64,000 nt of DNA from Streptomyces viridiviolaceus (GTDB lineage: Bacteria > Actinomycetota > Actinomycetes > Streptomycetales > Streptomycetaceae), in assembly GCF_014650995.1 (NCBI RefSeq), contig NZ_BMWA01000006.1, forward strand, positions 298,405 to 362,404, given 5' to 3'. Position 1 is the first letter of the stretch; every line of letters starts with the position of its first letter. The notes beneath the pieces are model-generated. The model did no database searches, was not told where the DNA came from, and saw only the letters and a program-made list of their open reading frames with translations. Below are positions 56,871 through 64,000 of this stretch, one piece after another. The position numbers and the translations under genes are program-made.

Positions 56871-58045
56871 ATGTCGTCTCCACCGTCGTCACCGCGTACG
56901 TCGGACGTCCTCGTCGTCGGGGGCGGGATCATCGGTCTGGTCACGGCCTGGCGGGCCGCGCAGCGCGGGCTCGCCACGGCCGTGGTGGACCCCGAACCGG
57001 GCGGCGGCGCCGCCCAGGTGGCGGCCGGGATGCTCGCCGCCGTCACGGAACTGCACTACGGCGAGCAGACGCTGCTCGCCCTGAACGTCGCCTCCGCCCG
57101 CCGCTATCCGCAGTTCGCGGCCGAGCTGACCGACCTCACCGGCCACGAGCTCGGCTACCGCCGGTGCGGCACCCTCGCGGTCGCGCTGGACGTCGACGAC
57201 CGGGCCCACCTGCGGGAACTGCACGCGCTGCAACGGCGCTCGGGCCTGGAGTCCGAGTGGCTGGCCGGACGGGAGTGCCGGCGCCTGGAGCCGATGCTCG
57301 CCCCCGGCGTGCGCGGCGGGCTCAGGGTGGACGGCGACCACCAGATCGACCCCCGCCGCCTCGCCCACGCGCTCGTGGCCGCCTGCGAGCGCGCGGGCGT
57401 CGTCTTCCACCGGGTGTGGGCCGACCGGCTCACCGTCGTGCGGGACCGGGCCACCGGGGTCGTCACGGCCGACGGCGCCGCGCTGGAGGCCGAGCAGGTG
57501 GTGCTGGCCGCGGGCAGCCTGAGCGGGCGGCTCGCGGGCGTGCCGGACTCCGTGCTGCCGCCGGTGCGGCCCGTGAAGGGGCAGGTGCTGCGGCTGGCGA
57601 TGCCCCGGTCGCACGGTCCGCTGCTGAGCCGGACCGTGCGTGCCGTGGTGCGCGGCAACCCCCTCTACCTGGTGCCCAGGGAGAGCGGCGAGCTGGTCGT
57701 CGGGGCCACCAGCGAGGAGCTGGGCTGGGACACGACGGTGACCGCCGGTGGCGTGTACGAGCTGCTGCGCGACGCCCACGAGCTGGTCCCCGGCATCACG
57801 GAGCTGCCGCTGACGGAGACCCGGGCGGGGCTGCGCCCCGGCTCACCGGACAACGCGCCGCTGCTCGGTCCGACCGAGCTGCCGGGGCTGCTGCTGGCCA
57901 CCGGGCACTACCGCAACGGCGTGCTGCTGACCCCGGTCACCGGTGACGTCATGGCGCACGTCCTGGCCACCGGCGAGCTCCCCGACGAGGCCCGCCCCTT
58001 CACCCCGCGGCGCTTCAGCGCCGCCGCACTCACGGAGCAGCCCGT

Positions 58046-58049
<4 letters not shown>
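56871..58049 (+). CDS. thiO: Glycine oxidase ThiO
   Basis: A 392-residue FAD enzyme that oxidises glycine to iminoglycine (dehydroglycine), the thiazole precursor in aerobic thiamine synthesis. The N-terminal FAD motif is VLVVGGGIIGLVTAWRAAQR and the DAO-type C-terminal block is TRAGLRPGSPDNAPLLGPTE (RPGSPDNAP core). GHYRNGVLLTPVTGD matches the substrate-site arginine region of glycine oxidases. ATG 56871 lies 10 bases after the riboswitch ribosome site. Its stop overlaps thiS (ATGA). Confidence 0.95.
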
Positions 58050-59048
<999 letters not shown>

Positions 59049-59267
59049 CCCCGCGCTGTCCTGCTGTTGGGTCTCCCACCCGCGCGGCACCCGTTTCCAG
59101 TCGGTCGGGAGGTGGGCCTCGCCCGTGGGCGGTGCGCGCCGTGGGCGGCCGGCCGCACGGGGTCCGTCGCGCAGGTGTGCGGGCCACACGTCACAGCTGC
59201 GCTGCAGTACCGCCCCGATCCCGGTCGTGGCCGCGGGGTGTCGGCGGTGGCTCGTACACTCACCTGC

Positions 59268-61208
59268 GTGGACACGACCCTTCAGGACCCTCTGGTCGGG
59301 CAGCTGCTCGACGGCCGGTACCGCGTCGACGCGCGGATCGCGGTCGGCGGGATGGCCACGGTCTACCGGGCCGTGGACACCCGCCTGGACCGCGTGCTCG
59401 CGCTGAAGGTGATGCACCCGACGCTCGCGGCCGACGCCACGTTCGTCGAGCGGTTCATCCGCGAGGCGAAGTCGGTGGCCCGGCTCGACCACCCCAACGT
59501 CGTGCAGGTGTTCGATCAAGGGGCCGACGGGGCGTACGTCTACCTGGCCATGGAGTACGTCGCGGGCTGCACCCTGCGCGACGTGCTGCGTGAGCGCGGG
59601 GCGCTGCAGCCGCGGGCCGCGCTGGACATCCTGGAGCCGGTGCTGGCCGCGCTCGGCGCCGCGCACCGGGCCGGGTTCGTGCACCGGGACATGAAACCGG
59701 AGAACGTGCTGATAGGGGACGACGGCCGGGTCAAGGTCGCCGACTTCGGGCTGGTCCGCGCCGTGGACACGGTGACCAGCACCACCGGGGCCGTCCTCGG
59801 CACCGTCTCCTACCTGGCGCCCGAGCAGATCGAGCACGGCACCGCGGACCCCAGGGTCGACGTCTACGCGTGCGGTGTCGTCCTCTACGAGATGCTGACC
59901 GGGGGCAAGCCGCACGACGGTGACTCCCCCGCCCAGGTGCTCTACAAGCACCTCCACGAGGACGTGCCGCCGCCGTCGGCCTCCGTGCCGGGGATGGCGT
60001 ACGAGCTGGACGAGCTGGTCGCCTCGGCGACCGCGCGCGACCCGGAGATCCGTCCGCACGACGCCGTGGCGCTGCTCGCGCAGGCCCGCGAGACGCGCGG
60101 GGCGCTGAGCGGGGACCAGCTGGACGCGGTGCCCCCGCAGGCCCTCACCGCGGAGCACGACAACGCCGAGGACCGCACGAGCGTGATCCCGCGCGCACTG
60201 ACGCTGCCCCGGCCGCTGCCGGTGAACGAGGACGGCGGGACCGGCGAGGACCCCGCGGCCGGGTACCACCGCACCAGCAGGCTGGACACCCCGCCGCCGC
60301 TGCCGCCGCGACGCCGCCCGGTCCTGCGGCGCGGTCCGCTGGCGATCGTCGTGGCCGTCCTGCTGGTGCTCGGCGCCGGCACGGGCATCTGGTACATCAA
60401 CTCCGGCCAGTTCACCAAGGTGCCGCCGTTGCTGGCGAAGACCGAGGCGCAGGCCCGGGACCGGCTGGAGGACTCGGGGCTGGACGTCGGCAAGGTCCGC
60501 CACGCCTACAGCGACACGGTCGAGCGCGGCACGGTCATCAGCAGCGACCCGGGGGCCGGCACCCGCATCCGCAAGAACGACTCCGTGTCGTTCACGATCT
60601 CCGACGGCCCCGAGACCGTGAAGCTCCCCGACGTCCAGGGCTACAGGCTGGACCGGGCGCGGACCCTGCTCGAGGAGGACGGTCTGGAGCCGGGCATGGT
60701 GACCCGGGCGTTCAGCGAGGACGTGCCCAGGGGCTTCGTGGTCTCCACGGACCCGAACGCGGGCACGAAGGTGCGTGCGGGCTCGGCGGTCGCCCTCGTG
60801 GTCAGCAAGGGCCGGCCGGTGGACGTGCCCGACGTCACCGGTGACGACCTGGCGGACGCGAAGGCCGAGCTGGCGGAGGCCGGTCTGAAGGTGAAGGTCG
60901 CCACCGAGCGGGTCGACTCGGAGTACGACGCGGGCCGCGTCGCCCGGCAGAGGCCGGACGCCGGCAGCCGGGCCGCCGAGGGCGACACGGTCACGCTCAC
61001 GGTGTCCAAGGGCCCGGAGATGATCGAGGTGCCGGACGTGGTCGGCGACAGCGTGGACGACGCGAAGCGGAAACTCCAGGACGCCGGCTTCCAGGTCGAC
61101 GAGGACCGCGGTCTCCTCGGGCTGTTCGGCGACACCGTCAAGGGCCAGTCCGTGGAGGGCGGGGAGACGGCTCCCAAGGGGTCGACGATCACCATCAGGA
61201 TCCGGTGA
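59268..61208 (+). CDS. pkaF: PASTA-domain Ser/Thr protein kinase (PkaF/PknB-like)
   Basis: A 646-residue bitopic kinase. The kinase domain (about residues 14-275) has glycine loop IAVGGMATVYRA, lysine LALKVMH, catalytic HRDMKPENVL (RD type) and DFGLV. A Pro-rich juxtamembrane section leads to one helix (about 360-380) and four extracellular PASTA repeats; such repeats bind muropeptides or lipid II. GTG 59268 lacks a ribosome site, but TACACT (59255-59260) is a possible -10 seven bases upstream, so the mRNA may be leaderless. The fourth PASTA unit is longer and more irregular. Confidence 0.93.
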   Translation: MDTTLQDPLVGQLLDGRYRVDARIAVGGMATVYRAVDTRLDRVLALKVMHPTLAADATFVERFIREAKSVARLDHPNVVQVFDQGADGAYVYLAMEYVAGCTLRDVLRERGALQPRAALDILEPVLAALGAAHRAGFVHRDMKPENVLIGDDGRVKVADFGLVRAVDTVTSTTGAVLGTVSYLAPEQIEHGTADPRVDVYACGVVLYEMLTGGKPHDGDSPAQVLYKHLHEDVPPPSASVPGMAYELDELVASATARDPEIRPHDAVALLAQARETRGALSGDQLDAVPPQALTAEHDNAEDRTSVIPRALTLPRPLPVNEDGGTGEDPAAGYHRTSRLDTPPPLPPRRRPVLRRGPLAIVVAVLLVLGAGTGIWYINSGQFTKVPPLLAKTEAQARDRLEDSGLDVGKVRHAYSDTVERGTVISSDPGAGTRIRKNDSVSFTISDGPETVKLPDVQGYRLDRARTLLEEDGLEPGMVTRAFSEDVPRGFVVSTDPNAGTKVRAGSAVALVVSKGRPVDVPDVTGDDLADAKAELAEAGLKVKVATERVDSEYDAGRVARQRPDAGSRAAEGDTVTLTVSKGPEMIEVPDVVGDSVDDAKRKLQDAGFQVDEDRGLLGLFGDTVKGQSVEGGETAPKGSTITIRIR

Positions 61209-61245
61209 CCGCGGGCACGGTCCGGAGGCATGCCACCCTTGATGG

Positions 61246-62124
61246 GTGAACAGTCAACAGTCCGCCCTCTCGCGCAACCCCGTCGGCGGTCACGTCCCCG
61301 TGGCCGGCGGCCTGCACTCCGTGGGCCTGTCCTACGCCCGTGACCTGAAGGCGGAGACCGTGCAGGTCTTCGTCGCCAACCCGCGCGGCTGGGCCACACC
61401 GGCCGGCAACCCGAAGCAGGACGAGGCGTTCCGCGCCGCCTGCGCGGCCGAGTCGATCCCCGCGTACGTGCACGCCCCGTACCTGATCAACTTCGGCTCG
61501 CACACCGAGGCGACGGTGGAGCGGTCGGTCCAGTCGCTGCGGCACTCGTTGCGGCGGGGCCGGGAGATCGGGGCGCTCGGCGTGGTGGTGCACACCGGCA
61601 GCGCGACCGGCGGCCGGGAGCGGTCGGTGGCGCTGAGGCAGGTGCGGGAGCAGATGCTGCCGCTGCTCGACGAGCTCACCCACGACGACGACCCGTACCT
61701 GCTCCTGGAGTCGACCGCCGGCCAGGGCGCCTCCCTGTGCTCGCGGACCTGGGACTTCGGGCCGTACTTCGAGGCGCTGGACGCCCATCCGAAGCTGGGC
61801 GTGTGCCTGGACACCTGCCACATCTTCGCCGCCGGCCACGACCTGACCGGACCGGCCGGCATGCATCAGACCCTGGACCTGCTGGTGGACACGGTCGGCG
61901 AGGGCCGGCTGAAGCTGATCCACGCCAACGACTCCAAGGACGTGGTCGGCGCGCACAAGGACCGCCACGAGAACATCGGCGCGGGTCACATAGGGGAGGA
62001 CCCGTTCCGGGCGCTGATGACCCACCCCGCGACGGAGGGCGTGCCGCTGATCATCGAGACGCCGGGCGGCAAGGAGGGGCACGCGGCGGACGTGGAGCGG
62101 CTGAAGAAGCTGCGCGACGGCTGA
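61246..62124 (+). CDS. nfo: Deoxyribonuclease IV (AP endonuclease, Nfo-like)
   Basis: A 292-residue TIM-barrel enzyme that incises DNA at abasic sites. Zinc-ligand motifs are VVVHTGSA, LLLESTAGQG, GVCLDTCHIFAAGHDL, HANDSKDVVGAHKDRHENIG and PLIIETPGG, all family hallmarks of the AP endonuclease 2 family. GTG 61246 has no close ribosome site (GGAGG is 18 bases away). It follows the PASTA kinase gene by 37 bp and may share its transcript. Confidence 0.95.
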   Translation: MNSQQSALSRNPVGGHVPVAGGLHSVGLSYARDLKAETVQVFVANPRGWATPAGNPKQDEAFRAACAAESIPAYVHAPYLINFGSHTEATVERSVQSLRHSLRRGREIGALGVVVHTGSATGGRERSVALRQVREQMLPLLDELTHDDDPYLLLESTAGQGASLCSRTWDFGPYFEALDAHPKLGVCLDTCHIFAAGHDLTGPAGMHQTLDLLVDTVGEGRLKLIHANDSKDVVGAHKDRHENIGAGHIGEDPFRALMTHPATEGVPLIIETPGGKEGHAADVERLKKLRDG

Positions 62125-62146
62125 TCGCCGTAAGCGGCACCGCCGG

Positions 62147-62794
62147 TCAGAGCTCAGGGCCGTCCCCGGGCTCCTCCTGGTAGGAGTAGCGCTGTTCCTT
62201 CCAGGGGTCGCCGATGTTGTGATAGCCGCGCTCCTCCCAGAAGCCGCGGCGGTCGGCGGTCATGTACTCGACGCCGCGGACCCACTTCGGGCCCTTCCAC
62301 GCGTACAGGTGGGGGACGACGAGCCGGAGCGGGAAGCCGTGCTCGGCCGTCAGCAGCTCGCCGTCCTTGTGGGTGGCGAAGAGGGTGCGCTCGGCGGCGA
62401 AGTCGGACAGCCGGAGGTTGGAGCTGAACCCGTATTCCGCCCACACCATCACATGGGTGACGGCGGGCGCGGGCGGGGCGATGTCGAGGATCGTGCGGGC
62501 CGGGATGCCGCCCCACTCGGAGCCGAGCATGCTGAACTTGGTGACGCAGTGCAGGTCGGCCACGACCGTGGTGTACGGCAGGGCGGTGAACTCATCGTGG
62601 TTCCAGCAGTGCTTCTCGCCGTCGGCGGTGGCCCCGAAGACCCGGAACTCCCACCGCTCCGGCCGGAACTTGGGGACCGGCCCGTAGTGCGTGACCGGCC
62701 AGCCGCGCTGCAGTCGCTGCCCCGGCGGAAGCTCGAACTGCGGCGCTCCTCCCTTACCGCCTTCTCCCGATTCGTGTCCCACCGGCTGACCCAT
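62147..62794 (-). CDS. Cytosolic sulfite-oxidase-like molybdopterin protein
   Basis: A 215-residue protein with the oxidoreductase molybdopterin-binding fold of sulfite oxidase and MsrP (YedY). The Mo-ligating cysteine is C83 in LHCVTKFS, within ALPYTTVVADLHC; HGFPLRLVVPHLYAWKGPKW is the characteristic downstream block (represented by PLRLVVPHLYAWKG). No signal peptide, haem or dimer domain is present, so it is a compact cytosolic form. The substrate is unknown. ATG 62794. It converges on the nfo gene. Confidence 0.9.
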   Translation of the reverse strand: MGQPVGHESGEGGKGGAPQFELPPGQRLQRGWPVTHYGPVPKFRPERWEFRVFGATADGEKHCWNHDEFTALPYTTVVADLHCVTKFSMLGSEWGGIPARTILDIAPPAPAVTHVMVWAEYGFSSNLRLSDFAAERTLFATHKDGELLTAEHGFPLRLVVPHLYAWKGPKWVRGVEYMTADRRGFWEERGYHNIGDPWKEQRYSYQEEPGDGPEL

Positions 62795-62876
62795 GCCTCC
62801 ATCCTGACAGACCCGGGCCGATGCCCATGACCGGGCCCACTTACATTCGGTCGAACAGGATCAACTCGGACCAAGC

Positions 62877-62910
62877 ATGGACTTACTTACTAAGTCAAGA
62901 CTTACTGGAC
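62877..62910. repeat. A/T-rich ACTTAC repeats in the bfr upstream region
   Basis: ACTTACTTAC, AAGTC and GACTTAC lie within 62880-62905, a low-GC island in very GC-rich DNA; ACTTA/TAAGT (62881-62885/62891-62895) are inverted. A further CTTAC lies near 62840. It is probably a promoter or regulator site for bfr or the divergent gene. Confidence 0.35.
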
Positions 62911-62975
62911 GATCTTCTGCACCGGTGAAATCATGCGCGCAACCCGCCAGTTCCGTGTGGAAGGAGCCTTACGCG

Positions 62976-63494
62976 ATGCAGGGCGACCCCGAGGTCATCG
63001 AATTCCTCAACGAACAGCTGACCGCCGAGCTCACCGCGATCAACCAGTACTTCCTGCACTCGAAGCTGCAGGACCACAAGGGCTGGACGAAGCTCGCGAA
63101 GTACACACGCGCCGAGTCCTTCGACGAGATGCGGCACGCGGAGCTGCTCACCGACCGCATCCTGCTCCTCGACGGCCTGCCCAACTACCAGCGGCTCTTC
63201 CACGTGCGGGTCGGCCAGACCGTGACCGAGATGTTCCAGGCCGACCGGGAGATCGAGGTCGAGGCGATCGACCGGCTGCGCCGCGGCGTGGAGGTGATGC
63301 GTTCCAAGAACGACATCACGTCCGCCAACATCTTCGAGGCCATCCTCGCCGACGAGGAGCACCACATCGACTACCTGGACACGCAGCTGGACCTGATCGA
63401 GAAGCTGGGCGAGTCGCTGTACCTGTCGACGGTCATCGAGCAGTCCCAGCCGGACGCGTCAGGGCCGGGGACGGGCGGGTTCTCGACCCACTAA
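62976..63494 (+). CDS. bfr: Bacterioferritin
   Basis: A 172-residue iron-storage subunit of a 24-mer. Ferroxidase residues known from E. coli are present at the same numbers: E18, Y25, E51, H54, E127 and H130 (in AELTAINQYF, FDEMRHAE and ADEEHHIDYL), and haem-ligating M52 is kept. The C-terminus is extended with Ser/Gly/Thr. ATG 62976 follows AAGGAG; an in-frame ATG at 62877 lies in the A/T-rich island and is rejected. Its stop overlaps the stop of the convergent bfd gene. Confidence 0.97.
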   Translation: MQGDPEVIEFLNEQLTAELTAINQYFLHSKLQDHKGWTKLAKYTRAESFDEMRHAELLTDRILLLDGLPNYQRLFHVRVGQTVTEMFQADREIEVEAIDRLRRGVEVMRSKNDITSANIFEAILADEEHHIDYLDTQLDLIEKLGESLYLSTVIEQSQPDASGPGTGGFSTH

Positions 63495-63733
63495 GCGGCT
63501 TCGGGCAGCTCGGGAGCTCCGGGCAGCTCGGTCAGGGCGGCCTGACCCTGGTCGATCAGCTGCCGGCGCGGGCAGGCACCACGGCCCAGCAGCGCCTGGA
63601 TGCGCCGCACGCAGCCACCGCAGTCGGTGCCGGCCTTGCAGGCGGAGGCGATCTGCCGGGGCGTGCACGCGCCGGCCTCCGCGTGAGACTTCACCTGTTC
63701 CTCGGTCACACCGAAGCAGCTGCAGACGAACAC
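63491..63733 (-). CDS. bfd: Bacterioferritin-associated ferredoxin
   Basis: An 80-residue [2Fe-2S] protein that reduces bacterioferritin iron for release. Its four cysteines are C4, C6, C38 and C41, identical in position to E. coli Bfd, when GTG 63733 is taken as start. That codon has GGGAGGTG seven bases upstream; ATG 63760 would put nine extra residues in front and is less likely. The C-terminus is extended (about 20 residues, Pro/Glu/Leu-rich). It converges on bfr with overlapping stops. An iron-box-like site lies upstream at 63802. Confidence 0.93.
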   Translation of the reverse strand: MFVCSCFGVTEEQVKSHAEAGACTPRQIASACKAGTDCGGCVRRIQALLGRGACPRRQLIDQGQAALTELPGAPELPEAA

Positions 63734-63801
63734 GCGGTTCACCTCCCGAAAGGGGTTCATGGTCGTGCCGTACCGACTGACCGGAAGGCCCGACTGATCG
63801 G

Positions 63802-63820
63802 TGAGGCAAACCTAACCTTA
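63802..63820 (-). promoter_or_regulatory. Iron-box-like operator upstream of bfd
   Basis: The minus strand reads TAAGGTTAGGTTTGCCTCA, matching about 14 of 19 positions of the DtxR/IdeR/DmdR consensus TTAGGTTAGGCTCACCTAA, and it overlaps a -10-like TAGGTT. It should repress bfd when iron is plentiful. Regulation is inferred. Confidence 0.65.
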
Positions 63821-63850
63821 CCCATCCCTCAGGTTCGGCAAAAGTGCGGG

Positions 63851-63880
63851 GGGCGCGGATCGCATGTGATCCGCGCCCCA
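63851..63880 (-). terminator. Terminator of the DAHP synthase gene
   Basis: Perfect 12-bp stem GGGGCGCGGATC/GATCCGCGCCCC with a 6-nt loop, 28 bases after the stop of the gene at the right edge (minus strand). Confidence 0.8.
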
Positions 63881-63908
63881 GTACACCTTGCCGTGACGGG
63901 CAGGTCCG

Positions 63909-64000
63909 TCACTGGTCCCGGTACATCTCGGCGACGAGGAAGGCCAGGTCGAGGGACTGGCTGCGGTTCAGCCGGGGGTCGCAGGCCGTCTCGTAGCGCT
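63909..64000 (-). CDS. aroH: 3-deoxy-7-phosphoheptulonate (DAHP) synthase, class II, C-terminal end
   Basis: Only the last 30 or so codons are in the window. The translated end (YETACDPRLNRSQSLD, then LAFLVAEMYRDQ and stop) is the class II (plant-like, AroG of mycobacteria) DAHP synthase C-terminus. The enzyme condenses phosphoenolpyruvate and erythrose-4-phosphate in the first shikimate step. The gene symbol varies between Streptomyces annotations. The start lies beyond base 64000. Confidence 0.88.
   Translation of the reverse strand, partial: RYETACDPRLNRSQSLDLAFLVAEMYRDQ

Noticed and set aside
62877..62975. Upstream in-frame ATG as bfr start
   Set aside because: Would add 33 residues encoded by the A/T-rich island; ATG 62976 has AAGGAG and matches E. 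coli Bfr residue numbering.
63734..63760. ATG 63760 as bfd start
   Set aside because: GTG 63733 has GGGAGGTG at correct spacing and places the four cysteines exactly as in E. coli Bfd.

Overview
This is very GC-rich DNA with strong G/C third-position bias, many GTG starts and stop-start overlaps, and stable hairpin terminators without T-tails. With a DivIVA-SepF-FtsZ division block, LL-DAP-type Mur ligases and Tat-exported PhoD, it is a Streptomyces core-chromosome segment. Gene order runs like the stretch of the S. coelicolor chromosome from dnaE through ileS, divIVA, ftsZ and the mur/fts genes to bfr and aroH (recalled, not searched). The species cannot be fixed from this window. No tRNA, rRNA, insertion sequence, prophage or CRISPR array was seen.

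Layout. 1-9083: 5' part of dnaE, a DUF2252 protein, a membrane protein, a membrane-anchored DsbA-like thioredoxin, secreted PhoD phosphatase, a secreted M43 metalloprotease and a dienelactone-hydrolase-like enzyme. 9191-15726: an MscS channel, a gene-free stretch with a 109-bp tandem repeat, a Na+/H+ antiporter, then the leftward rluD-type/GNAT pair, lspA and a DksA/TraR-type zinc-finger protein with a histone-H1-like tail. 16060-19471: a T-box riboswitch controlling ileS, which encodes a type-2-like IleRS with an altered HIGH motif. 19757-37507: the leftward division and wall cluster rsmH-ftsL-ftsI-murE-murF-mraY-murD-ftsW-murG-ftsQ-ftsZ-pgeF-yggS-sepF-yggT-divIVA, with many 1-4 nt overlaps and a gap with promoter signals upstream of ftsZ.

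37927-43661: a beta-carbonic anhydrase and a MoxR/DUF58/transglutaminase operon whose last junction carries a 119-bp-period duplication that creates a 40-codon mini-ORF. 43817-46007: leftward DUF3040, methyltransferase and HEPN-like genes. 46194-49700: a degenerate ABC ATPase, a YhgE/Pip membrane protein and a TetR regulator, with a palindromic operator-like site between the -35 and -10 of the operon promoter. 50191-56709: a carotenoid-desaturase-like flavoprotein, a membrane protein with a Tyr/Gly/Gln-rich tail, metF, thiE, an Rv2175c-like DNA-binding protein and an FAD reductase. 56764-59048: a TPP riboswitch and thiO-thiS-thiG. 59268-64000: a PASTA Ser/Thr kinase, endonuclease IV, a cytosolic molybdopterin oxidoreductase, the convergent bfr/bfd iron-storage pair with an iron-box-like site, and the 3' end of a class II DAHP synthase gene.

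Most genes are housekeeping. The observations I rate highest are the GXHH active-site motif of IleRS, the mutually exclusive helices of its T-box, the duplicated start region before the transglutaminase gene, the ABC/YhgE/TetR unit with its promoter operator, and the low-complexity or H1-like tails on two proteins. I found no clear new defence or biosynthetic system here.
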